From: Ceraceosorus guamensis
Lineage: Eukaryota > Basidiomycota > Exobasidiomycetes > Ceraceosorales > Ceraceosoraceae
Direction: 5' to 3'
Assembly: GCF_003144195.1 (NCBI RefSeq)
Contig: NW_020290002.1
Span: forward strand, 186,001-250,000
DNA: 64,000 bases
Made by a program: the position numbers and the translations under genes. Below are positions 11,268 to 22,800 of this stretch, in pieces (the first letter of the stretch is position 1; each line of letters opens with the position of its first letter). The notes under the pieces were generated by a model. It was not told the origin of the DNA, did no database searches, and saw only the letters and a program-made list of their open reading frames with translations.

Positions 11268-11902
11268 TCATTGAGCTGTTTGATACTTTTTTTGCAATGC
11301 TTGCGACTCTTCCTCTTTTCCTTTGTACTGCTGCAACAGGGCCTCTAGCACTTGTCGAAGCTGCGGAGAGAATGCGAAGTATGAGCGTTGCGGCCTGACC
11401 GAAGGGCTGGCGATCGATCACCGCTCACACTTGCTACGTTTGCCTCTAGAGTAGGTACCACCTCTGCAACTTTGCGCTCCACTAATACTCCTCCAATCAA
11501 CCTAAAGCACTTTCTGTCGGGCGCCGTTGCTGCTGTCTGCTTCAACGTCTCTATGACTGCCCTGGAGGAATTTGTGCGCAAAAGTCAAAGACGTGGCAGA
11601 GGTGAATCACCGAGTGCTTTTCGCTACCACTTGAAAAATCAGCAACTCACCGATGCTCTTCCGTCTCGCCCTCAATCTCTGAAATCTTGGTTGCAATGCT
11701 GGTCATTTCACTTCTCAATGTTTGAAAGCGCTGTGCTACCTCTGCGGGCAGAGATGGCGTCAGTATGCGGGAAATTGGTGCAAGATCGAGCTTGCGAAGC
11801 TGCACGCATGTATGCCTTCGACCTGTTCAAGCGAGCGTACTCACGCTGCTCGCTGAGTGGTGTGGAGCCGCTGGCGCCCTTGGTCGACGCCGTCGCAGAC
11901 AT
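11268..11902 (-). CDS. PFD2: Prefoldin subunit 2
   Basis: Beta-type subunit (yeast GIM4) of the hexameric prefoldin chaperone that delivers unfolded actin and tubulin to the CCT chaperonin in the cytosol. Four exons: 11846-11902 extended by one base to 11845, 11651-11741, 11429-11561, 11268-11360, giving 124 aa. The central conserved motif DRKCFRLIGGVLVER sits in exon 3 and is followed by VAEVVPTL, the beta-hairpin and start of the second helix. The two flanking helices (RFQTLRSEMTSIATKI and a C-terminal Gln/Lys/Glu-rich helix) complete the coiled coil. The length is typical of the family. The 3' end faces VMS1, so the untranslated regions probably overlap. Confidence 0.92.
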
Positions 11903-12467
11903 TTTGGTCTCGCTGTTACTTCGCGTGTGACACAGTGGCTACCGACATGTGCTTCTTGCGAAGGATATATGAGATTCGTGAATGTTGCGTCGGGATCAGA
12001 TCCGCTCTCCTGATATGGTGATATGGTGTGCCAAAGAATGAGGATGGAGGTGGAGGCGCCAGACCCGTCAGCTTCAATCATGACTCTGACTCGTGACTGA
12101 CTTACGGCCATCTATCTGGCTGCAATCACTGAATCAAAATCACGAACATCAAGAAATCATGAATTGCGCGATGCGGGGGTCGGCGCTCAGCGCGGCCACG
12201 TGGTTGGTCGCCAAGTCGCCCTGCGCTTGTGTTTGTATGCCGATGGGCCGCGCCTCATGGAACTCACTCACTCGTGACCCGTTCTTAACTACTTAACCAA
12301 TCGTTACTTGTGGCTGTTCACATCATCCAAACTCTATTTTGCCCCGTCACGCATGCAACACAAGCTTCAGCGCACGCGGATCAAACGTTCGTGCTTCAAG
12401 CCTTCAGATCTGTATCCCATTACGTCCACCACACCACCGAAGTTTTGTGTCCATCCCCAAAGACACC
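11903..12467. other. Divergent intergenic region PFD2/RBM39
   Basis: This 565-nt stretch lies between the prefoldin and splicing-factor start codons. It contains short motif copies such as ATCACGAA and ACTCGTGA of the kind scattered elsewhere in the window, and a small direct repeat GATATGGT near 12013-12028. No gene is supported. Confidence 0.5.
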
Positions 12468-15208
12468 ATGTATGCAGATCGCGAAGAGGGGCTGGATGCC
12501 GCGCCTGCTCAATCCGCACCAAGAGCGCCTAATGTTCGTGGTCGAGGCAGGGTGCTGAGCACGCGAGACTACACGAGCAGTGAGGTGAGCCGCTCTCCGA
12601 GCCCCAATCGTGCGGCTCGTTCGCCCACGCGTAGCATGTCGCCCGAATTAGCGGGCAGCCATCGACGGGACAGCAGCCACGCTCTCAGTGGCGCACACAG
12701 CAGCTCGGCAAGGCGAAGCCGTGGTGGAGATACTGACCGACGTCGGGGTCACTCCCGCAGCGCCTCTCCAGGCGCTCGACGCTCGCGTAACCCGGCACAT
12801 CGCAATGGCCGTCATCGTAATGATGAGGACCGCTCTCGCAGTCCGGCATCGCGTTCTCCCTCCCGTACCCCATCGTCTAGGTCCTCCTCCACGGCTCCAC
12901 GTGCGCGCGCCGTGTCCAATGCTGAGAGAGAAGCAGAGCTAGCAGAAAAATTGCGAAGGTGTGTGACAGACTCAGATGCTAATACTACAGCGAAGCTCAT
13001 ACGCCAATCTCACACGCTGACCCTTGATCTTGTCTCACCCCTGCGCAGACGAGCAGCAGGTTCCAAAAATGGACCTCGCGACTCTCGTGGTCGGTCTGTC
13101 ACTCGCTCTCCCTCTCCACGAAGGTCACGCTCTCGCAGTCCAACGCATTCTCGACGTGGTGACTATGAAGAGCGAGATGGCGCACATCGCAGGCGAAAGC
13201 GTGACCGCGAAGATTACGAAGGTGGGCGAGCTAGCTTAGAGCGTCGCTTAGAGCCCCGTCTCGACGATCGTCGTAGCGAACGTGGAAGCAGTCGCATTTC
13301 CGACAGGTACGAGCGCGACCGCTACTATGATCGTGGACCTGCTAGAACCCCCCATGAGCGCTCACGAGGCGGCTACGATAGGGATCCTTATGCTCGAGAC
13401 AGATACCCGTCACGCGGTGTATACGATCGCGAACCGTATGGGCGCGACAGGTACGGCCCTCGTGGTGGTGGAGGATACGATCGCGACTCATACGCATCAC
13501 GTCGACGTGAAGATGGTCCTTACCACAGTCCCCGCCATGGCTCTCGTGGACCGCTTCCTCCAGAAGAGAAAGTGCGCACACCCGAGCCCGAGGATTACGA
13601 ATTACGCTCTGTCTTTTGCTCCCAGCTTGCGGCTCGTCTTGGACAGCGTGATCTGGGCGAATTTTTTGAGGAGGCTCTAGGGGACAACAGTGTGCGAGAC
13701 GTGCGCATTGTCACAGATCGTATCACTGGGCGCAGTAAAGGGTGAGTGCAATTTTTACGTCGTGCACTGTCCTGCTTAGCTCATTGCAGACTTCTCCATT
13801 TACAGCATCGGCTATGTTGAATTAAAGGAAGAGAGTCTGGTCGAGAAAGCGATGGCTTTGTCAGGTACCAAACTTTTCGGTATACCAATACTTGTGCAAC
13901 AAACAGAGGCGGCGCGCAATCGGGGCGAAGGTGCCTCCACCGCTCAGGCACCTATTCGGCCGAACCTTCCGCCGCATCTTGGTGGTACCGCGACAAGTGG
14001 GTCGCCCCCAGCCATCACTGAATCTTTGATCGCCGGTATCCCTCTGCCTCCGCATTTCTCTGCTGGCGCACCGATACACCTCGGTCAAAATTTGGCGAGC
14101 GTTGCTGCCCGCGCTAAGTCGCACGCCAACCAAGCATCTCGGCTTTACGTCGGTAGTTTGCATTTCGAAATTACAGACACTGACCTCAAGAGCGTCTTTG
14201 ATCCTTTTGGCACGATCGAAAGCGTGGATCTTCACCGCGAGCCGACTGGAAAGAGCAAAGGATTTGCTTTCATCCAGTGGGTACCGCTTCGTGCGATAGC
14301 AGTGGCCGGCGAGCGAGAGCTCTGACCGCTTACCGTTGCCTCTCCATCTTGCGGCAGATTTACAAATGTCGAGGACGCTGAGCGAGCTATACAGCATATG
14401 GACAACTTTGAGCTTGCCGGTCGAAACATTCGGGTGGGACACGTCAATGCTCGAGGTCAGGAGGGCAGAACTATGCACCAGCAACAAGCAGCAGTCGCTG
14501 CTGCTGCACAGCAAGGCATCGATATCTCTGGGCAGACGGCGACCACGACGTCGTCATTCGACGAGGGAGGCGGCGGAGGCCTGACTTCTGCCAGCCGTGC
14601 CGCTCTGATGGAAAAGCTCGCCCGCACGGAGCAGCCCGCACTAACGGTCCCGACCGAACAGTGAGTCCATCAGCCGCGCCAAATGATCGCATGGGATTAG
14701 AGGGCTTACCGCGAAAACACACGTACGGCCTCGTAGAACCAGACCCGCTAATATGCCGGTCGCGTTGAGTCGTGCCATCCTGCTGAAAAATATGTTCAAT
14801 CCTGAAGAGTGAGTATGTGCACATATTTCGACCAAGTCATTCAGCTGACGTCCCGCATACCAAACCTCTTCTCAAGGGAGACCGAGCGGGACTGGGACAA
14901 GGAATTGGCTGAAGAAGTCAAGGGCGAGTGCGAGGAAAAGTACGGTGTAGTCGAAGCTTGCTACGTAGACAAAGAGAGTGCTGGAGAGATTTGGGTCCGT
15001 TTTGCAGGAGTCGAAGGTGCTGGAAAAGCCATCAACGCTCTTAACGGTCGCTTCTTCGCCGGGCGAAAAGTCGTGGCGCAGTAGTGAGTAGTTCGACGAG
15101 CTTACGTTTCTTTCACGGAACTTGGCCTGACGCTGACCTCGGGGACCTCGGGAACCTCGCTTTGGCAGTGTCTCGGAAGGGATCATGCAAGCAACGATGC
15201 AAGGATAG
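12468..15208 (+). CDS. RBM39: RBM39/Rsd1-type RS-domain splicing factor
   Basis: Predicted nuclear U2AF65-related splicing factor of 756 aa. Exons: 12468-12958, 13049-13741, 13806-14276, 14358-14660, 14743-14808, 14877-15083, 15169-15208. The first 340 residues are an RS-type region rich in Arg-Ser and Arg-Asp. RRM1 starts near residue 346, with VRDVRIVTDRITGRSKGIGYVE crossing a junction (shown in parts here: DVRIVTDR, then GIGYVEL). RRM2 lies near 507-580 (RLYVGSLHFEITD, GKSKGFAFIQF). The C-terminal UHM-like RRM3 (about 667-756) has FNPEEETERDWDKE, GEIWVRF and GRFFAGRKVVAQYV, which match RBM39. The start has a good context (ACACCATG). The first intron (12959-13048) is 90 nt, in frame and free of stops, so it could be retained in some transcripts. 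Confidence 0.9.
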
Positions 15209-15992
15209 CGTCCCGGCGATTTCGGATGCACTACTCAGATGCAAAAGCCATGTTTCGCAGTAGCTCGTATGCCAGGGCACAGATGTCTCCTTTGAGGTCG
15301 AAACTCTCACACAAACCCCCACAAACGAATTCATTTCTAGAGAACGAACTGATCGAGGAAACGATCCTCCCGGTACCTCAAAACAACTCCAATCGCCATG
15401 ATCTACATCCATCATGCGGTGACGAGTTGCACGTCGCTCCTATCCCGTGCGCCGCATACATCGGTGTTGCCTCACTTGGCTCATTCATGCTCCTCACTTT
15501 CCAGGACCTTCGCTTCAGAACCACATCACGACCGACGAAAACGTGAGCTGCTCATAATGCTTTCTCTCGTTGCTTTGGGCGCAACGGCGCATCTAAAACG
15601 GCGCCTCTATGGCACGACTTCTCTTTCTCCCTTTCTGTTCTTCCATATCGCGGCCCTTTCATCTTACCAGTTCGATATTCACGATTGTCCAGCAGGAAGA
15701 CTGCTCGAAGCTTTAGAAAAGAGCTTGCCCTTCAGGTGAAGTGCAAGAGCGCTTTTCAGGCTGCAATCTCTTGGCTGGGCGACTCGCGCTTCATCACACT
15801 GTCTCGCCCCACCCTGCAGGCTTTACATCAGCTTGCCCTCGGGCTCAGTAGGTCCATGAGCCGTGTGCATTCAATGGCCTAGCTCACATGTTCCGACACA
15901 CTCCCCCTACGAGCAATGCATGATCAAAGGACTCCATGCTCAGTCGCAGTCGAGCGTGTGTACGGCGATGAGCATCTGTTCACACTCTTGTT
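15209..15992. other. Convergent intergenic region RBM39/MFS
   Basis: Between the stop codons of two converging genes. A plus-strand frame at 15398-15739 (113 codons, ATG start) has no recognisable domain and lies where 3' ends are expected, so it is not called as a gene. No terminator hairpin is obvious. Confidence 0.45.
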
Positions 15993-18531
15993 TCATTGAC
16001 TGCCTTGCCCATCCTCTCCGTGAGCCGCGTCCGCGTCTCTGTCCCTTGTTTCGTACGGAAGCGACAGCATGAGAATGGAGCAAATGATGAAGATCGCGAC
16101 GGCGAGGAGAAAAGGGAGTTGCTCGCTGAGCGATAAGAGGGCTCCTGCGGCCACTGGAGCCAAAATGCCGCTCAGACGAGACAGGGCGGATGCTGTGCCG
16201 GAAGCTGTGGCTCGGAGGTGAGTCGGGAAGACCTGCAACACACAAAGTCATAAATGAGCGCGCTTTCTGGCTGCTTTGAACTGCGCTTTGGGTCGGCCCC
16301 ACGTCATGCCTACTCACTTCTGGCGGGTAAGCGTAAATGGCTGCGTACGATACGGAAGCGGCCAAGGAAATGCTGCATGAGCTCAAGACGATGGTGAAGC
16401 GTTCCGTGGCTTGGATGAAGATGAGCAGAGCAATAGCCACGAGTGCGGTCGAGAGCGCCATCTGGCGGCGCGCAAACGGGAAGCCGACGTCGACCAAGGC
16501 AATGGTCAGTCGTCGGTGTAACATTTCGGACGCGCTTTGAAACCTTTGCAGACCACCAAGAGTCTTGCCCCTTCACTCACAGTCCGTATGCGACCTAGCG
16601 AAGTCTCGATCAGATAGGCTCCCATGATGGCGCCCGGCAAGCTGGCTGCGGAATAGAGCAAGATGTCCTCCATGACTTGGATCCTATTCGAAGCGCCTAT
16701 TCTTACTTCTAAGAATTTTGACAGGTACACCTAGGGATTTGGGTCCAAGAGTCGGATCCCGGTGCAAGGACAATAGGAAAAGAAAAGTGAGACACGACCA
16801 GTCAGTCGCACTTGTTGGCGAAGACTGCAGGACAAGCGCAGACTCACGTTGAAGGAAGTGAACGCGAGACTGAACAGAGCCCAGATGGACCAGACAAGTA
16901 CCGTAGTGCGTAGCCAATAAGGCTTGAGCAGCTCGTCGTATTTCGCCAGAACCGGCTCTGCCGTTTTTGCCATTCGCGCCGGTAAGATAGCGTTCAGCAG
17001 CCCGCTCGCTCTGCCTGCGCTTGGCGTGACGGTAGCAGCAGATCGATCAGAAGCTCTGAAGCTCGAGCGGGCACTTTGTGGTGCGTTCGTTTGCGAGTTG
17101 CGCGGTTCATCTGTCGATCCATCACGACGTGACCGCCCAGCTTCGCTTGCAGGCGTGACGTCCTGCGTGGATAGCGGCGTATACTCCTTGCCGGCAGGCT
17201 TCGAGAATCCAAAAAGCTCGTTTGCTCCGTCCACAATGCTCGATACCCCCCAATCTTGCGTCTGCGCCGTCCCGTCGCTGTCATCCTGCAGATCATGCTC
17301 GTATCTGGTGCGTGTCGAGCTAGACGGATCAGCCTCATCCAGCTCTGGCAATTCTGCGCTCGCGTCATTGTTCCTGAGATCGTTGACGCTCAGACTCAGG
17401 GGGTTGCCATTGTATGCTGCTATACGCTGAAGGATCACGCGAGCTTCGTAGGGCCTGCCCGTTGATACTAGGTACTTTGGAGACTCCCAAAGCTTGAAAA
17501 AGAGTAAACGGGAGATGAGAAAGAGACCCGTCTACGAAGTTCATGAGCAAAGGTCGGTGGGTCAGCGGTTTGGCCTGCGGCTTGCGATCTCTGGTCGAGG
17601 CTAGACTCACGAGACCGCCAAGGCTGGCTAGTAGATATCTCCAACCTCGATTCTGATCTGAAGAGCACGTATCGCGGTCTGGACAGCTACCGGACGGCAG
17701 GATGAGCAAACCTAGTATAGCGGCGGCGACGCTACCAGCTGCAAAAAAGACGCTGAGAGCAGTGAGGAGATACCTCTTGTCCCGGGGCAGATTCTCTAGA
17801 AAGAGGGTGCCATCTGTGGGCATGCTTCCTCCCACGCCTGTACCAAGGACGAAGAGCGAGCTGCAGAGGAGCGGAAAGGAAGGTGCGACTGAAGCCAAGA
17901 GTCCAAAGACTGTCGATAAGAGCAGTGTGAGGTTGAATGCTGGTCTTCTGCCGTACGAGTCTGAAAAGGCGCCCCAGCCGATAGCACCTATCATCATGCC
18001 CGAGAACATGCAGCTCGAAGCCAGGCCTACGATCGAGTCCGACAGTCGAAATTCGTCTTGCAGTCGAGGAATGATGATGGCTATGCCTTGCAGCCACATG
18101 TTGTCCGCTGCCCAGCCACAACCTGTCAGGAACAGCAAGCTGTACTGATACCGACCCATTCCCACGTGATGTATGCTCCTTTCCAAGGGAGAGTCGCCGA
18201 TAGCGGTGGATCTCCAATCCCTATCGCCCTCCTCATCTTGATCCGCGGTGAAGGCCAAATGAGGGGTATTCGCAGAGGTCGAAGTTGAGTTGGAGGTGGA
18301 TGTCAAGCCTGACGCTTCTGCTGCTGCTGTGGCCGCATAGGAAGATCGGCGCGGCAAGGATAGAGAAGTGGACGTTCTAGCAGCTGCTGGACGGGCGCTA
18401 CCTTGATGAAAGGTGAGCGGCCGAGCTTTGATCGCTGGTCTGGATGTCGAAGCTTGGGGTTCACCACCACCAGCCGTCGCGGCTGCGTCATCCCATGACG
18501 TCCTGCGAGGATGGCTGGAATCTGCCATCAT
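15993..18531 (-). CDS. MFS transporter, SV2-like
   Basis: Predicted multi-pass transporter of 712 aa. Exons: 17611-18531, 16848-17531, 16581-16730, 16318-16461, 15993-16232. About 130 N-terminal residues are Ser/Ala/Thr-rich and cytosolic. Membrane segments then begin (YSLLFLTGCGWAADNMWLQG). The loop 2-3 MFS signature is clear (GWGAFSDSYGRRPAF), and a PESPR-like motif (WESPKYLVSTGR) follows TM6. The loop between TM6 and TM7 is about 140 residues, unusually long and Ser/Asp-rich. The last exons give the C-terminal membrane bundle (PTHLRATASGTASALSR, then LPFLLAVAIFIICSILML). Family resemblance is to the SV2/sugar-transporter group; the substrate cannot be read from sequence. Two adjacent ATGs at 18531 and 18528 could each be the start. 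Confidence 0.85.
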
Positions 18532-18783
18532 CGATGAGCGATTGACAGGCCCGGATGATGAATGTAGTCTTCGCACGCGCTGTCGCACGAGCTTGAACGC
18601 ATTCGCCTCGCAGTGCGACCGCTTGCAATGGCGATTGTCTGCTGTGAGGCCGCTCGATGCCGCTGTCGTGGAAGAGCAGCTTGGATGATCATCTGAGAAA
18701 AGGCGCGACAGCTGCTGCTCGAATCACGAATCGCGAATGCATCAAATCACGAATACACGCGCTCCCCACCCCTCTTGATCCGC

Positions 18784-18815
18784 TTGCACTCGCGCTCGCA
18801 CTCGCACTCGCACTG
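18784..18815. repeat. Short period-6 array (CTCGCA)n
   Basis: About five imperfect copies of CTCGCA sit in tandem in the intergenic DNA upstream of the MFS gene. It is a simple microsatellite with no coding role visible. Confidence 0.8.
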
Positions 18816-19505
18816 CCCCAGGCTGCCATATGCGCCATGCAGACAACGCCGTGCAGTGGTGAGGCGGTGTTGACCACGCCAAACCACTGACACGTGACTT
18901 GGAAATCGCTCTCGCCCCATGCATGCATCACTCACGACTTCGAGTATCTTTGAATCGTGACAAGATTGTCGAGTCGTGAGTGGAAATCGTAAGCACTTGC
19001 TCGCTCCCGCCGTCATGCACAGACATTAAGCAGTATATACTGATGCGAATTGTGTCCGCCGCCGCACATGGGGAGCCTTGCCAGAGCGGATGATCAGTGT
19101 CGGTCAACTTTACGCGTGATCCAATTCTGATGAGATGCGGATGGGATGTCTTCCTCTCTGATGTTGTGCAGGCGGCCAGCAGAATGCTTGCACGAGGTAT
19201 AATACATATATACACTCGCACAGTGTGATTTACGTCTGTCGATGGGTCCACCATTGCACTCAAAGACTCATTCATGAAGAAATGTCTCGTACTGACGAAC
19301 CGTCATCAGCGTGGGCTTGCTTGACACGCGTTTGCGATCACGGATCGAAGTGATTTGATTTGTGATTCGTGAGTGTTGATTGTGCAGTCACGAGTCTTGA
19401 GTCCGTCGCGAGCAGTCAGAGTTCTTCGGTGCGATCAAGCGTCATGCAGACGGTCAACTGAGGCTAAACCCACCCGAGTCACGAGTCACGAGTGCATGCA
19501 CGAAG

Positions 19506-19673
19506 CAGCAACACCAACAGCAGCAGCAGCGGCGCGCAAGGCACGAACGAGATCAGCAGCAGACAGATAGAGCAGCAGCTAGCAGCAGCAGCTGCATGCA
19601 CGCGAGCATCATCCACAGCCGACCAGCCGATCAGCCAGCCAACAATTAAGCCAGCCAACAAGCCAGCCAGCAG
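19506..19673. repeat. CAG/CAA and CCAG low-complexity tract
   Basis: Interrupted CAG and CAA triplets (19506-19600) are followed by repeated CAGCCAGC-type tetramers (19622-19673). The tract lies in the probable upstream or 5' untranslated region of the LAM gene, just before its start codon. Confidence 0.75.
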
Positions 19674-19855
19674 GTCTGAGCCAACAGCAAAAGCGAACCC
19701 TCGGACTCGCGACCGTCGTTGGCACTCCGACGGTTGGAATTCATTTTGATTTGCAGATCAAGACGTAAAGTCAAAGAGTATCTCGATCCTCTCCCCGCGT
19801 CGCTGGTGACCTTTGCTTCTTCGACACTCACAGCTGTGCTGTGATCTCGACGCTG

Positions 19856-22800
19856 ATGCCTTTAGCAATATCGTCTCTCATCCGAGGCGCTCGCAAAGAT
19901 ACGGCTCAAGGCTCATCGCAATCGCAATCGCAATCGCAATCGCAGTCGCAGTCGCAGTCGCAGTCATCTGACCTTTCTCAGAGCAGAAGAGGATCGCTTC
20001 AGTCTGCAACTGCAAGTCACGGTGCTGCCGCGCATCCTCTCGAAACGAATTCGCGTGTCGATAGTCGAGCGTCTGCAACGCCAACAGCAGCAGCGCCAAC
20101 CTCATCGTCCACGTCCATCCCCTCGCCCTCGACCACATCTGCCGACTCCAACTTGACGCTCAAAGGCACGCAAACCTTTCCCAGCAGGCTTCCCACGTCC
20201 CATACGAGTCCCGATCTCTCGATCAGGACAGCCACAGCCGCATCTTCTAGCAACATGCCCCGACCCGGATCTGCCGCGGGCGTGTTCTCTGGGACCGGCA
20301 AGGTTGGGAGAAGAGGTAGCACACGCATCAGCGATGATGGGCACGGAAGGGGTGCCAGCACGGGCGTTCCAGACAGGCACGAGCTGATGCGGAGAGCCAT
20401 GGCTGATGCTGCAGCCCACGATATCCTCCAAGGCGGCGAATCGTCCGGCGATGAGGAACCATTAAGAAGAGGCGGTGCAGGCAATGCCAGCGCAGCTCCG
20501 AGCAATACTCGCTTCAACAATGTCAATCCATTCTCAGCTCAGCCACCCACAGCTCCTGCCAGGCTGGCCAATGTGGACACATCGACCGGAAATGCCGACC
20601 TCAACACGCTGAATGCGAGGCCAGTCGAACTACCTCCTGCATCGCCTGGCGATCGACCCGGTGAAGGCAGTTTGAATTTGGCTGCATTCACATTGGGCGA
20701 GATTGTGCACGCGGATGGATCTGTTCAACCTAATCCTGCAGTCCACTCCAGCACTGCCGGGAACGGTGATGCTCTCACTGCTTCTGCTGCAGCTGGTGCA
20801 GGGCAGCAGAGCAAAGCACCAGCTAGACCCAAGCTTGGCAGTCGCAACAACAGCTACGCTTCAGATATGGGTGAGGTGACGGTTTCGCCCAGCGCAGCCT
20901 CGACCGCCACTGCGTCTCCTCACAAGACCCAAAGTGGTCACGGCCGCTATGCGACGACTGGAACGATGGCGCCTTCCATGGCAGATCGCGGTAGAGCTTC
21001 TTCCCTCGCACCTCCTGCACCTCGCGGCACCGACAGCCATTCTCCTTCAAGATCTTCAGGCATGCACGAATCGGCAAGCACTTCTCAATTGCTGCCTCCT
21101 AGTCCTCTTGCGAGGTTGCGAAAACTGTCAGATGGTCCTGCAAGGAGGGACACGGCCGAGAGCACCAAGAGCGCCAAAAAAGGACCCGCTGGAGGCATAG
21201 CTGGTGCTCTGGCTGGAAGCGCGATCGGAGCGGCAGGCATAGGTGGAAGTCAAGGTGCGATGGCTAGGCAACAAGCAATGGTTCGATCAGGCAGCAATCT
21301 GGACGCCAATTACGTGGGTGGGAGTGAAGGAGGCTTGTATCGAAATCCACAGACTGGCAAGATGTCAGAGGTCGGACCTGATCCCGGAATGCTTGGAACG
21401 CCGTCGGAGGAAGCGATAGAGGGTAGGAGAAGAGCTTTGAGAGAGAGAAGCACGAGCAGTAGCTTGAGCTTTGCGAGCGATGCGAGCGAAGCCTCTGGAC
21501 TTGGGGCGGCTGCTCATTTCAGTGCTGCTGTAGCTGCAGGAGGCCTGCACGCTCCACACGGCCTGATGCCAGGAGCGGCCAGTCTAGCGCCACCCACTCC
21601 GCGACTTGTCAGCGCTGTGGGAGAACCACATCTGACTCCCGGCGGCATTGGCGCCGTGGGAGGCTTGAGCCCCGCGGGAACTGGAGAGGGCGTGTCTCTA
21701 TTGGACGACGATCATGCTTGGCCCGGCGATGTAGGCGTCGGACAGCAGATCACCGGCTTTGCGGTAGCCAGCTCCAAGAGAAATGCGGATTTCCATGCTC
21801 TCTTCCCAAGCGTGCCCGAGGACGACTATCTCATCGAAGGTGAGTGGGATACGTTGCATCGGCAGATCAGGTCTGTGTGAGGGGCTTAGGGACAGCATGT
21901 TGATACCAAGCTCACTGCGCTCCTTCTGCTTCGCACGTGTGCTCGCCTTGCGATCGCACACAGACTACGGTTGCGCTCTCGTGCGCGAGATCCTCGTTCA
22001 AGGACGCTTCTACATTTCTGAGAATCACGTCTGCTTCAACGCAAACATCTTTGGATGGGTGACGAATATCGTCATTGGCTTTCACGAGATCGTGTCGATC
22101 GAGAAACGCATGACTGCATTTGTGATACCCAACGCTATACAGATGGCCACATTGCATGCGAAGGTAAGCGGGAGCTAAATGAAAGCACTGTTTGAAACCG
22201 TTGACGTGGTCCTCTCTATCTCCACACAGTATACGTTTGCTTCTTTCTTATCGCGAGATGCGACGTATGATCTCATCGTCAATATTTGGAAGCTTTCCCA
22301 TCCCTCGGTCCCTGGTCAAGCTACCATCGAGGTCCAATCGGATGACGAGTCGGTAGAAAATGAAGGCGATGCTTCTAAAGACGGAGCAGCGGCAAAGCCC
22401 ACGGAGCAAGGCGCCCAGCGGGTATCCAAGCGCAAGAAGCTGCGAATGAAGCTGAAGAGCAACAAGGAAGGTGCTGCGAATGGCGCCGGCGCCGATTCTG
22501 CTGCAAATGGTATGTCGGGAGTGAACGGCGCGCCACTTTCACCTGCTGTGGCTTTGGGCGCTGCAGGCGGCAAGAAAGCTCCCCACAGAGCTACGAGCTG
22601 CCCATGCGAAAAGGAAAAGAAGCATATGCCCACCGTCGCGCTCGACCAGACCTATCCGGCGGTGCCGGAGAAGATATACAACCTGCTGTTCACCAGCGGT
22701 TTCATGAAGGATTTCTGGACTGTGGATCAGAAGCTCATGGGTGAGTCGTCAAGTGCAGAACGATGCTGCGCAAGGAGTATGAAATGCTGAAAATACCTCT

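Larger units (their letters stand above)
18532..19855. other. Repeat-rich divergent intergenic region MFS/LAM
   Basis: A 1.3-kb region between two divergent genes. It holds a 6-bp-period array (18784-18815), many TCACGAGT/ATCACGAAT-like elements (18720-18985, 19340-19410, 19471-19494), CAG/CAA runs (19506-19600) and CCAG/CCAA runs (19622-19673). Both promoters must lie here. No protein or RNA gene is supported. Confidence 0.6.

Noticed and set aside
15398-15739. 113-codon plus-strand frame between RBM39 and the MFS gene
   Set aside because: Placed where two 3' ends converge, with no family resemblance.
18784-18815. Short period-6 array considered as telomere-like
   Set aside because: The unit CTCGCA is not a telomere repeat, the array is short and internal, and ordinary genes lie on both sides.
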